From Pseudeuparius sepicola (lineage: Eukaryota; Arthropoda; Insecta; Coleoptera; Anthribidae): a stretch of DNA of 64,000 bases. Below are positions 35,100 to 44,566 of this stretch, in pieces. The notes below the pieces were generated by a model. It was given only the letters and a program-made list of their open reading frames with translations, searched no databases and was not told the DNA's origin. The position numbers and the translations under genes were made by a program. The DNA lies in NCBI GenBank assembly GCA_963920635.1, contig OY987303.1, positions 46,375,223-46,439,222 of the forward strand. Reading direction: 5' to 3'. The number at the start of each line of letters is the position of its first letter. Position 1 is the stretch's first letter.

Positions 35100-36548
35100 C
35101 GGGGTGAGTCACATCTAAAGTCAGAGCCGAAAACACAAGGTAGAACTCGCTAAAATAAGCACATATTCTTAATAAACATAAGCTCAAAAACGCTTGGTTC
35201 TCCATATACAGCGTGTTAAAATTTTTCCAAAAATAACATATTTTTTTAATTTCTTTCGAGCCCATTTAGGAATTCCAACCAAATTTGGTACACATTATTC
35301 ATTGGACGGTTGCCATTTTGTGCAATAATTTGACCCCGTTCAGATGATCAGCGGCGTAGATACAAATAGTTACTATAAATAATTGTATAAAAAAGTAGTA
35401 CGGTCCTGTGCCAAAACAAAAAAATTTGCCTTTTTTGGATAGCCCATTCAGCATTGAAAGCTCTAAAGTCTTATACTTATGAGTCTAAGGTTGCCTGGGA
35501 ATGTAAAACACATCTAAAGCAACTGGCTATAGGCAACAGATTGACCTTAATGTGGGTGCCAGGGCATGAAGGTGTTCATGGGAATGAAATTGCTGATAGC
35601 CTCGCTAGAGAAGGGGCTAAGGCTCCATTTTACGGTCCTGAACCATTCTGTGGCATAAACAAAAGCCACCTATTGACAGAGATCAAAACATGAGAAAAGG
35701 AACAAAAGGAAGCCTACTGGAGTAACACTCCGGGACAAAGACAAGCGAAAAGATTTTTTACCTATTCGCCTCAGAACGCCAAAAAGCTTCTCACTCTAAA
35801 CAAGAATGAATTAAGACTCATCACAGGTCTCCTGACTGGACACTGCCCTTTAAGATATCATCTTAAAAAAATGGGCAAAACAGACAATGGACTATGCAGA
35901 TTCTGCAACGAACGGGATGAGACTAGCGAGCACATACTGTGTGAGTGTCCCCTCTTAATTCGAAACAGACTTAAATATTTCGAAAGGATCAATATAAATC
36001 CAAATGAAATTGGCAACTTAGCCCCAAGGAAAATACTAAGCTTCGTCAAAAGCCTAGGTGACCTTGGAATTTATTAGAGCAGGGTCATTTACAAAAGATC
36101 TAATTAGGTCGCAGTGAAGAAAGGCCGTAAGGGCAAAAAAAACGACCCCAAGAAATCTACAATCTACAATCTAGCCCATTCACTTTGGAACAAAAAGCGC
36201 CTCTTGGTATTTTTTTATTTCTGGTACAGTTTCTTCGTAATTTCGGATTTTTTAAACTAGTGCCAAGGTTATTATGCTGGCATTTAAAATAAAATTATTG
36301 TATCTACGCCGGGGCTCATCTGAACAGGGCCAAATTATGGCACAAAATGACGACCCATAATATGTATCAAATTTTGTTGGAATTCCTAAACAGGCTCGAA
36401 AGAAATTAAAAAAATATTTGGAAAAGTTTCAACACGCTGTATATGGAGAACCAAGCGTTTTTGAGCTAATGTTTATTAAGCATATGTGCTTATTTTAGCG
36501 AACTCTACCTCGTGTTTTCGGCTCTGACTTTAGATGTGACTCACCCTG
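35100..36548. mobile_element. Foldback element split by a non-LTR tail
   Basis: The left end CGGGGTGAGTCACATCTAAA is mirrored at 36548, with TA at 35098-35099 and 36549-36550. An inner end CAGCGTGTTAAAATTTTTCC at 35209 is mirrored at 36439, 109 bp inside on both arms. The arms continue to about 35380 and 36260 (shared TTCTTTCGAGCC and GTATCTACGCCG blocks). The loop is occupied by the non-LTR fragment 35451-36171. Without it and its target duplication the element is about 717 bp. Confidence 0.82.
35451..36171 (+). pseudogene. 5'-truncated non-LTR retrotransposon: RNase H and tail
   Basis: The frame from 35454 to the stop at 36075-36077 encodes the end of an RNase H domain (LTLMWVPGHEGVHGNEIADS, then LAREGA) followed by the ORF2 tail LRLITGLLTGHCPLRYHLKK and CRFCNERDETSEHILCEC. 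One in-frame TGA at 35691-35693 breaks it. The 3' end is three AATCTAC repeats (36154-36172) instead of poly(A). An 11-bp target duplication, TAGCCCATTCA, flanks it at 35440-35450 and 36172-36182. It belongs to the Jockey/I-type clades with RNase H. It is relatively recent: the duplication is still perfect. Confidence 0.85.
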
Positions 36549-37351
36549 TATATCAGCAAAAAAATCGCTAAATGTTATAAAATGTCGAACAATATTTCAT
36601 CAGAAAAATATGTCTGTTTGTGCGCGGTTTCAAATTTGGTATACGTAATCCTGCCTACAAGAGGATGGTATGAATTGTTTTTTGACAAAGTCGCTCTACG
36701 CGAACGATGGAAATGTGGGTATAACAATATTTAGTTTTCGTAATACAATAGTTTTTAGTCAAGGAAGTTGACTAGAGAGGATTTTTGACTTTAAGAAGGG
36801 AGTGGTTGAAAGTTGGTGTAAAGGGGTAAATTTCAAAATAGAGAGTGATGTGATTCTATGTTTTAAAAGAGACTGGTTACGAGGGGCATAAATGTCTAAA
36901 CAAGTGAAAATATGTCGGTATATTGTGGGATTTGGATTTGTGTGCAATACTGGAATTTACTATTAAATAATGGATTTAGGAAGAGTAATGTGGCTGTAGT
37001 CTGGCAGCAATTTTTTACCTTTACCGATGACGAAGTTATTTCCTGTAAACTAAATTCTGGAACACCCTGTATAGTAAAATCTACATTAAAATCAAAAATA
37101 TAGCACAGGGTGTCTGAGGAGGAAAGGGATATACTGCTACTGCGAAGAGCCCTGCTCAGATTAATCAGAAATGGCTATTAAAAACCTTTTTATCTTTTTT
37201 TTACAGATGTACAGGGTAATTTATCAATTTTGACAAATATTTTCGCATGCAATAACTATAATCTCATAATATTTTAAGGTTTATTACCCTAGCAAATGTC
37301 AAAAATTCCAGAGCATTCAACCTTTTTGAAAGCAAATTTTGAAAATATAAT
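36549..37351. other. Stretch with isolated foldback-type ends
   Basis: It begins AAAAAAATCGCTAAAT, the word that also opens the repeats at 12360 and 62590. CACCCTGTATA at about 37063 and CACAGGGTGTCTGAGGAGG at 37103 are isolated terminus-like motifs without visible partners. No gene is recognised. Confidence 0.35.
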
Positions 37352-37883
37352 AGTTATTTATGTACCAAGGCAGTGAAGTTCAACTTTTTATGACTCATGT
37401 GGAATTTTGTTGCCGTGGCCTCTGGCCGAGGCAAATAAACCACATGAGTCATATAAAGAACTTCAGTGCCGAGGTACATATTATATTTTTTTTTGAAATC
37501 GGAAAAAAATGTTTTATTAGGCAAGAAAAGAATAATAAGGGATCACCTGTCCATGAACCGACTACGCGCGGCGTTGCTTGACTTTGACGATCGCTCTACC
37601 TACACGGCCGCTTCGAACAGAAAAACCTTACTGCCGCTTGTTGTGCAGCCTCCATAATAAATATATTGATATTCAAACCGACTAAAATATTTATACTGAT
37701 AGATTGCGCTGCTAAAGGTAACAATTTCGCAATATGTACGAAAAGTTAAATGGACGTTTGATGTTTACATCTCGCCAAGGCCTACTTATTGAAAAAAATC
37801 GTACAATAATGGGTTACTTCAGTGCCGATTTCTGAGCTTTTAGTGACGATTTTGGGACACTTTATTGACGATTTCAAGAAATA
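37352..37883 (+). repeat. Hairpin-bearing interspersed repeat, copy 2
   Basis: It opens with a hairpin of about 130 bp: GCAGTGAAGTTCAACTTTTT and ACTCATGTGG arms pair with CCACATGAGT and GAACTTCAGTGCCGAGGTAC. A GAAATCGGAAAAAAATG and AATAATAAGGGATCACC block, CAGCCTCCATAA, and the end block GGGTTACTTCAGTGCCGATT follow. Compared with copies 1 and 3 it lacks about 20 bp (near 37602) and about 70 bp (near 37750). It is joined head to tail to copy 3. Confidence 0.8.
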
Positions 37884-38490
37884 GTTATTTATGTAGCAAG
37901 GCACTGAAGTTCAACTTTTTATGACTCATGTGGAATTTTGTTGCCGAGGCCTCTGGCCGAAGCAAATAAACCACATGAGTCATAAAAAGAACTTCAGTGC
38001 CGAGGTACATATTTTTTTTTTGAAATCGGAAGAAAATGTTTTATTATGCAAGAACAGAATAATAAGGGATCACCCGTCCATGAACAGACTACGCGCGGCG
38101 TTGCTTGACTTTGACGATCGCTCTACCTAGGTCAAGTATGACAAAGACACGGCCGCTTCGAACAGAAAAACCTTACTGCCGCTTGTTGTGCAGCCTCCAT
38201 AATAAATCTATTGATATTCAAACCGACTAAAATATTTATACTGATAGTTTGCGCTGCTACAGGTAACAATTTCGCAATGTGTACGAATAGTTAAATGGGC
38301 CTTTATTGGCCGAGTTTTGAATATTTGGTCACATTTGACGAGCGATGGCTCCGCGTCTGACGTTTGATGTTTACATCTCGCCAAGGCCTACTTATTGAAA
38401 AAACCGTATAATAATGGGTTACTTCAGTGCCGATTTCTGAGCTTTTAATGACGATTTTGGGACACTTTACTGCCGATTTCAAGAAAACTT
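37884..38490 (+). repeat. Hairpin-bearing interspersed repeat, copy 3
   Basis: Same order of blocks as copy 2, in the same orientation and directly following it. It retains the GGTCAAGTATGACAAAGA and GACGAGCGATGGCTCCGCGT parts missing from copy 2 and is the fullest copy here. It ends in GACACTTTACTGCCGATTTC. No coding sequence is recognised, and the short ORFs differ between copies. Confidence 0.8.
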
Positions 38491-38629
38491 ATTTTAGTCG
38501 TTTTAGTACAAGACTTAAATTAAAGCTTGTTTTTAAAATTGTTTTTATTTTTTATTTTATTTTGCGCTTTTTAGTTAATATGTCTTAATCTATATCTATT
38601 ATTACAAGGTCTTTCTCCCGTAAGTTTTG

Positions 38630-38880
38630 AGCTACCATCCGCGGCGGATGATTCGCCATATTAAAATTAGAATGACGTCACGTATTCTGCTCGAAAAACC
38701 CTTTCATTTGATACCCATGTCAAGGAGGCTGTGAAGAAATAGGTAATCCGCCATCTTGGGGCGACCCCCATATTGTGTTTAGTATGACGTCACCCACCGT
38801 GTCCTTTTCTACTCATCAAACCCTTTGATTTGATACTGATATCAAGGGGGTTGTAAAGAAAATTACAATATTGAGTAGGT
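38630..38880 (+). repeat. Diverged tandem dimer with ATGACGTCA core
   Basis: Two units of about 125 bp share, in order, CCATATT, A(G/A)TATGACGTCAC-like, ACCCTTT-ATTTGATAC, and ATCAAGG-G--TGT. An isolated CGCCATCTTGGGGCG block sits between. A following stretch (38895-38970) includes AAATTTCAACTCAATCGGTT. No gene is recognised. 38491-38629 and 38960-39387 contain nothing else I can name. Confidence 0.55.
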
Positions 38881-39387
38881 ATACTATATTGTATTGTCAC
38901 CAGTACCAAAAGTGTGTACAAAATTTCAACTCAATCGGTTTGATGGAACTAGTTTAAAATTCAGTTGTAAGATTTCACACTGACCGGTAAATTTAAATAA
39001 AAGCTTCTAATTAATGTGCGTACGGCCGTACTATTTTTCATTGTCACACTTTTCAATCTTCACATTATGATAAACATCGGCTAGAGTGATTTACAATGAT
39101 TTTAGCAAAATACATTTGGGCGAATTTGTTACTATAGTGTCACGAAGTGACAGTTTGAAGAAGTAATTAAAATTAAAGTTTCAATTTGTAAGAGGAATGC
39201 CACATCTCTGGAATAAGTTGAATAAGCTGAAAAGTAAGGACATCTTTTAACTAAATGACTAAACTAATAATTTTACAAATCCCTAAATAGGATTTATGTG
39301 CAAACACATGCCAACTCAGAATAAATCAATATTCGCAATCAAAGCAATAATTAAAATAACAGCCGAAAAGTAGGTCACCAAAGTGCT

Positions 39388-39584
39388 AGTTATGTTCATC
39401 GACCCCACAGCACACCGACCTGGACGAAAACCCCGAATCAGCGGAATCAGCTTTTTATTTTTCGTACACCGCATTTCCAATTTATATAAATATCGCGACC
39501 GCAATTAATCGATCAGTAATAGTTTATACCCTACGTTCAATAAACCTTTTTAAAAACGAAGATTTTCGACCCCGGAACATAACT
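39388..39584 (+). repeat. 5' LTR, 197 bp
   Basis: It starts AGTTATG and ends CATAACT, a 7-bp inverted terminus. It contains TATAAATA at 39485-39492 and AATAAA at 39539-39544, the promoter TATA and polyadenylation signals. It matches 46032-46228 at every base I compared. Confidence 0.93.
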
Positions 39585-39602
39585 GGCGCTGCGAACAGGA
39601 TA
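39584..39602 (+). promoter_or_regulatory. Primer-binding site, probably tRNA-Ser
   Basis: TGGCGCTGCGAACAGGAT begins at the last base of the 5' LTR. It is complementary to the 3' end expected of a eukaryotic serine tRNA with CCA added, which is the usual primer for many errantiviruses. The tRNA identity is inferred from memory of tRNA acceptor stems. Confidence 0.65.
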
Positions 39603-39710
39603 GCTGCACGGAATCCAAAGGAGGATCATCGGTTCGTCTCAACGATTTGGCAGTTATCAACGACCTGGGAGAAGAAACCTGTGCAGAGATTGGAGAACCA
39701 TACGGCAGGG

Positions 39711-39740
39711 ATGTCCAGAGCGATTCTTCTTGTCCTGTAA
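39711..39740 (+). promoter_or_regulatory. Nine-codon upstream ORF ending at a splice donor
   Basis: An ATG at 39711, 48 bp before the gag start, opens nine codons and stops at TAA 39738-39740. That stop lies inside the consensus donor GTAAGT at 39737-39742. In unspliced RNA the ORF ends; in RNA spliced at this donor it stays open, leaving 26 coding bases (phase 2). Its encoded residues are mostly hydrophobic. Likely role: supplying the start codon and first signal-peptide residues of Env. Confidence 0.65.
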
Positions 39741-39758
39741 GTTCACTTCCTTTTTCTC

Positions 39759-41012
39759 ATGAGTTCTGATTACCCTGAAGGTTCATTATTAGAAGATTTA
39801 GCTCATTTTTCTATTACTCCAAAAGCTCCTAAACAAAAACCTCGTTTTAAACCATATTCTAAAAATTTATCTGAAGATTTAAAAAACCCTCAAATTTTAA
39901 TTTCTCAGCCCTCAACTTCAAAAACTCAAGAAATGGCTTTAACAAATACCGACATTAATAATTTGTGCAACACTCTTCCAGAATATAAACCGGGAGATAA
40001 CCTCTCCACATTTATAAATTCAGTTGATAATTTAATTGCTTTTTTCACTCAACAAGGTGCTAATGCCACTCAACTATATATAATTAACACTCATATCGTT
40101 TCCAAAATTAAAAATGAGGCTCGTGATTTCTTAAATTTACACAATAAAACTTCTTGGGCAGAAATAAAGCCCCTTTTACTCCAAAAATATGGCGACCGTC
40201 GCACAGAAGAAATTTTATTAACACAATTAACCACCACAGTTCAAAAGCGTTCTGAATCTTATGATGACTATTACAACCGAATAACTTTAGCACTTAATGA
40301 TCTTTTACAGCATGTTTCTTTACATGAAAATAACGCTCAGGCAATCGAGTTTAAAGCTTCGTTTTTCAGAAAACAAGCCCTTAGAACATTTTGTACTGGC
40401 ATAAACAATCCCTATTGCGATCATTTATCTCATTTTGAATTAAACTCTCTCGACGAAGCACTTCAAAAATGCATAGCTTTAGATAACCACAAACAGCAAC
40501 AGCAATATATGTCTTATCTTAAATCTACCACCTATCCCCGCGATTATCAAAGAAACAGTCAACCTACCACTACCAATCGCCCTACTAATCAAAATCCTCA
40601 ACCACCTCGCAACCCACAACCTAATCATAATACGAATATGAACCCAAATTTTAATCAACAATTCCCTCAAAACTTTAATCAAGGTCCTTCAAACTCACCT
40701 AGAAATTTTGGCAACACAAATAGGCCCATTCCTCAAAGACAAAACCCTCCACCTAATAGACAAGTATTCAGCCCACCATCTAATAGACCCAACAATAATT
40801 ACTTCCAAAATCAATATCGTCCAACTCCAACTCCCATGTCCATAACTTCAAAATTGCCGTCACAGCAAACTTACAAACCAACCCCAATGTCCACACGTAC
40901 TTTCCATAATAATATAGAATGCGATTCCAATTTAGAAACCGAAGAATACTTTTCCGAAAATTTTCGAGAACAAGCCTCGGAATCTCCTCCCAATCCCGAA
41001 TTATCGAATTAA
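39759..41012 (+). CDS. gag: gag structural polyprotein, 417 aa
   Basis: Forms the particle core and packages RNA. The start at 39759 (ATGAGTTCTG) follows the leader and splice donor. Residues about 65-235 are the helical capsid-like part (DYYNRITLALNDLLQ; FCTGINNPY). The last 150 residues are very rich in Q, N and P with arginines (RNPQPNHNTNMNPNFNQ, RPNNNYFQNQYRP). No CCHC zinc knuckle is seen, as usual for errantiviruses, where basic residues may do the RNA binding. The last 94 bases overlap pol in the -1 frame. The ORF is intact. Confidence 0.9.
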   Translation: MSSDYPEGSLLEDLAHFSITPKAPKQKPRFKPYSKNLSEDLKNPQILISQPSTSKTQEMALTNTDINNLCNTLPEYKPGDNLSTFINSVDNLIAFFTQQGANATQLYIINTHIVSKIKNEARDFLNLHNKTSWAEIKPLLLQKYGDRRTEEILLTQLTTTVQKRSESYDDYYNRITLALNDLLQHVSLHENNAQAIEFKASFFRKQALRTFCTGINNPYCDHLSHFELNSLDEALQKCIALDNHKQQQQYMSYLKSTTYPRDYQRNSQPTTTNRPTNQNPQPPRNPQPNHNTNMNPNFNQQFPQNFNQGPSNSPRNFGNTNRPIPQRQNPPPNRQVFSPPSNRPNNNYFQNQYRPTPTPMSITSKLPSQQTYKPTPMSTRTFHNNIECDSNLETEEYFSENFREQASESPPNPELSN

Positions 41013-44000
41013 ATAATATTTCAAAAGCCACCAAACTTCCATTTTTCTATCTCCCTTATTCTAATCTTAAAGTATTAATAGATTCTGGTGGATCCGATAC
41101 TGTAATAACTCCCGAAGCTGCACAAAATTTCGATCCAAAATATCAATTTTTTGAACCCTTTACTCTTATTTCTATGAAAACTCCTAAAACCTACTCCGAA
41201 AACCTTTATTTTCCCGTTTTTAACGAAATTGGCATTGATCAACCGTTTATAGTTAGAATTGCCGACTGGCACAACGATTTCGATATTCTTTTAGGTACTG
41301 GTGAACTCGACCAATTAGGTGCAAATATAGATTATGAAACTCATATATTTTCTATTCGTAAATTAGGCGTTTCCGTTCCATTTGAAGTTATATATCGTTC
41401 GAATAATCGACTCCGTATCCCAGTAAATATCAATAATGGTGAAGTTGTACTCCCAGAAATTACCCTTGATAACCAAACTGTACTCCCAATTTCAATACAC
41501 CATGCCAATGATGGGTTTGTAGAAATACCACAACCAGAAAATTTAAATATTGACTTCCCTGAACCAATATCTGTTTATCCACTATCCGATTTTGAAGAAT
41601 TATCACCTCCCTTCTCCAATAACTCATTTGATCCCAACTCTATTCGAACAAAACATCTGAATTCCGAAGAAAAGCAAAAAATTCTTGATCTATGTCATAA
41701 ATTTAAAGATATTTTTTACAATGAATCATCTGATCTGTCATTTACTAGTTCTGTCAAACACGAAATCCGCACAAAAGACGAAACTCCTATTTTTTCCCGT
41801 TCTTTCCGACATCCTAAAGTCATGCAAAGCGAAATTTCTTCCCAAATTGATAAACTCTTAGAACAAAATATAATCCGACCTTCAATTTCCCCTTATTCTT
41901 CGCCCGTTTGGATCGTTCCAAAGAAAATGAATGCATCCGGTAAACGCAAGTTTCGCATGGTTATAGACTATCGCAAACTAAACGATAATACGGTTGAAGA
42001 CAAATATCCCCTTCCCCGCATCGACGAAATACTTGACAATTTAGGCAAATGCACATACTTCACAACCCTCGACTTAGCCCAAGGTTTTCACCAAATTGAA
42101 GTACACCCCAACTCCGTTGAAAAAACCGCCTTCACAGTTCCCAATGGCCACTTCGAATATACAAGAATGCCGTTTGGTCTAAAAAACGCCCCAGCGACCT
42201 TCCAACGCATGATGGATGAAATTCTAAGAGAATACCTTTACAAATCATGTTTTGTCTATATGGATGACGTCATTATATTTTCCAAATCTTTACAAGAACA
42301 TCTTATACATATAAAATCCATTTTTCAAAAATTCCGTGAAGTAAACCTAAAAATTCAACTCGACAAATCTGAATTCCTAAACAAAGAAGTAGCTTTCCTT
42401 GGCCACGTGATTACTCCCGAAGGCATTAAACCCAATCCAAACAAAATATCCGCAATCCAAAACTTCCCCATTCCTAAAACTACTAAGGAAATTAAAAGTT
42501 TCTTGGGACTAATAGGCTATTATCGCCGCTTCATTCCTAATTTCTCAAAAATGACAACACCCATGACACGTTGTTTACGAAAAGACACCAAAATTGAAAT
42601 TGACCACCCTCAATATATAGATTGTTTTGAAAAATGTAAATCCGCTCTAAGTAACTCCCCAATTCTCCAATACCCTGACTTTTCTCTACCTTTTACACTA
42701 ACTACTGACGCCTCTAACGTTGCTATTGGCTCTGTCCTATCCCAAAAAGGAAAACCAATCGCTTACTACTCCCGCACCCTTATTACCGCAGAACGAAACT
42801 ACTCCACAATCGAGAAAGAACTCCTTGCAATCATAGAATCCTGTAAACATTTCCGGCCCTATCTTTTTGGTGTAAAATTCACCATAGAAACCGATCACAA
42901 CCCCTTAGTCTGGCTCTATAAAATTAAGGAACCCCATTCTCGTCTCGCCCGGTGGAAACTCAAATTAGAAGAATATAATTTTGAAATTGTATATCGCAAA
43001 GGTAAAGAAAATTTTGTAGCCGACGCTCTTTCCCGTATCGAACTCAATATGCATGAATTAGACTCGATCTGTGTAAATCCTCCCTCACATGACGATGACT
43101 TTAATATTGACGACTTTATTAACGAAACTTATGAAAAACAAACTGGACTATCCACACAACACTCCACACACGAAAACCCTATTGCAACTATTCCATTTTC
43201 CGAAGAACCCATTAATTATTTTCCTAATCAAATTATCTTAAAATTTGGAAACAAACATGACGTTCAATACATCCTTAAATTCAAAAGTAAACACCAATAT
43301 TACGTAACTCTTACTGAAAAAGATTGGAAAACTGACATTAAAAACACTCTCCATTCTATAATATCTCCTAATCAACGCTACCATATCCTCACAGAACAAA
43401 CGGATATCCAAAAATTTATATCTGAATATGTCCGCAATACTTTTAATGAAACCGTTCGTATCTCTTTCTGCTCTAAACAAACTCAAGACATAGAGAATCC
43501 CGATAAACAACTTCAATGTGTTCAAGATTACCACAAGCAAAATCATAATGGCATACTCGAAACTCTCAATCACTTAAAACTCCATTATTATTGGCCAAAT
43601 ATGCGCACTACGATTTCCGATTATATTAATAAATGCGATATATGCCTCCGAAATAAATATGAAAGACACCCTTATAAACTTCCCTTCAAAGGCCCCCTAT
43701 TAGGACAAAAACCTTTTGATATTATCCACATAGACACCTTTTGCTGTAATCGTCAAAGTTTTCTAACAATCATAGATTCATTTTCCAAATACGCTCAAGT
43801 TTACAATATACAAGACAAAATGAATATATCCATTCTCAGCAAATTACGTCATTACTTTTCTCATCACAATTATCCGCGCAAAATTGTCTGTGACGAAGGA
43901 ACTGAATTTTCCAATAATCTCTTTAAAGAATTTTGTAAACTCCACAAAATAGAACTCCATTTTACCACAGTTAATAATCCTAACTCTAACAGTCCTATCG

Positions 44001-44566
44001 AACGATTCCATTCCACATTTACAGAAAAACTACGCGTTATGCAAGATGAACGACCTAGAGAATATTTCCAAGACCTAATCACCCACTGTGTCCTTATTTA
44101 TAACCAATCCATCCACTCAGCTACTGGCTACTCCCCTTTCTCAATCCTCTACGGCCCCTATATCGAAGAAATACAATTCGACGACGACTTACCTATTTAT
44201 GAAAAATATAATCAACGACATAAAGATGAACTCCGCCCTTTTATTGATTCCCTTTACACTAAACTTCACGAAAAAGAAACCCGCATTTTAGAAAACCGCA
44301 ACAAAAATCTACCAGATCCCACTCCTACTCCAGAACAAGGACAAACCGTGTACCTTTCCAAAAACACTCGTAACAAACTCGACGCACCCTATATACCCGC
44401 TACTGTTACCTCTACTGACAATACAAAAATTAAAGTCTTAACTACTAAGAATAAACCCACTAACTCTCATCCTAGAAAAATCAAACGCTTACGCAAACCT
44501 CCCTTGTTACAGAAACACCCTCCTAATAACCAACTGCCTGGCCCTTCAAGTGCACCCGATCCCTAA
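40919..44566 (+). CDS. pol: pol: protease, reverse transcriptase, RNase H, integrase
   Basis: The open frame spans 1,215 codons; translation is probably by -1 frameshift from gag, so the ATG at 40919 is not necessarily used. Residue numbers count from 40919. Protease: LIDSGGSD at 53-60 (D55). Reverse transcriptase: FRMVIDYRKLN, LDLAQGFHQI, MPFGLKNAPATFQR and YMDD at 447-450. RNase H: TDASN with D597, and ETDHNPLVWL. Integrase: H872-x3-H876-x29-C906-x2-C909, then D939, D992 and E1028, with 35 residues between D992 and E1028 (DD35E). The order PR-RT-RH-IN is Ty3/gypsy type. No stop or frameshift. The last 17 bases overlap the env frame. Confidence 0.95.
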   Translation: MRFQFRNRRILFRKFSRTSLGISSQSRIIELNNISKATKLPFFYLPYSNLKVLIDSGGSDTVITPEAAQNFDPKYQFFEPFTLISMKTPKTYSENLYFPVFNEIGIDQPFIVRIADWHNDFDILLGTGELDQLGANIDYETHIFSIRKLGVSVPFEVIYRSNNRLRIPVNINNGEVVLPEITLDNQTVLPISIHHANDGFVEIPQPENLNIDFPEPISVYPLSDFEELSPPFSNNSFDPNSIRTKHLNSEEKQKILDLCHKFKDIFYNESSDLSFTSSVKHEIRTKDETPIFSRSFRHPKVMQSEISSQIDKLLEQNIIRPSISPYSSPVWIVPKKMNASGKRKFRMVIDYRKLNDNTVEDKYPLPRIDEILDNLGKCTYFTTLDLAQGFHQIEVHPNSVEKTAFTVPNGHFEYTRMPFGLKNAPATFQRMMDEILREYLYKSCFVYMDDVIIFSKSLQEHLIHIKSIFQKFREVNLKIQLDKSEFLNKEVAFLGHVITPEGIKPNPNKISAIQNFPIPKTTKEIKSFLGLIGYYRRFIPNFSKMTTPMTRCLRKDTKIEIDHPQYIDCFEKCKSALSNSPILQYPDFSLPFTLTTDASNVAIGSVLSQKGKPIAYYSRTLITAERNYSTIEKELLAIIESCKHFRPYLFGVKFTIETDHNPLVWLYKIKEPHSRLARWKLKLEEYNFEIVYRKGKENFVADALSRIELNMHELDSICVNPPSHDDDFNIDDFINETYEKQTGLSTQHSTHENPIATIPFSEEPINYFPNQIILKFGNKHDVQYILKFKSKHQYYVTLTEKDWKTDIKNTLHSIISPNQRYHILTEQTDIQKFISEYVRNTFNETVRISFCSKQTQDIENPDKQLQCVQDYHKQNHNGILETLNHLKLHYYWPNMRTTISDYINKCDICLRNKYERHPYKLPFKGPLLGQKPFDIIHIDTFCCNRQSFLTIIDSFSKYAQVYNIQDKMNISILSKLRHYFSHHNYPRKIVCDEGTEFSNNLFKEFCKLHKIELHFTTVNNPNSNSPIERFHSTFTEKLRVMQDERPREYFQDLITHCVLIYNQSIHSATGYSPFSILYGPYIEEIQFDDDLPIYEKYNQRHKDELRPFIDSLYTKLHEKETRILENRNKNLPDPTPTPEQGQTVYLSKNTRNKLDAPYIPATVTSTDNTKIKVLTTKNKPTNSHPRKIKRLRKPPLLQKHPPNNQLPGPSSAPDP
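40958..40964 (+). promoter_or_regulatory. Candidate -1 frameshift heptamer A AAT TTT
   Basis: In the gag frame this reads A|AAT|TTT, the X|XXY|YYZ pattern of -1 slippery sites. It lies in the 94-bp overlap of gag and pol, 45 bp before the gag stop at 41010-41012. pol is in the -1 frame relative to gag. I did not identify a definite downstream pseudoknot. Confidence 0.6.
44511..44514 (+). promoter_or_regulatory. env: Candidate splice acceptor for env mRNA
   Basis: CCTCCCTTGTTACAG ends at 44512: a pyrimidine-rich tract followed by CAG. Joined to the donor at 39737 it keeps the env frame (2 + 1 bases). The intervening region from the acceptor to the env body is open and hydrophobic. No env-frame ATG exists between the acceptor and 44727, so splicing or a non-AUG start is needed. 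Confidence 0.6.

Noticed and set aside
37360..38130. Repeated ORF sharing MTHVEFCCRGLWP in two copies
   Set aside because: The similarity is due to the duplicated hairpin repeat. The third copy does not keep the frame, and most of it is hairpin arm.
39316..39504. Minus-strand ORF present in both LTRs
   Set aside because: It occurs twice only because the LTRs are identical. No domain, and antisense to the LTR promoter.
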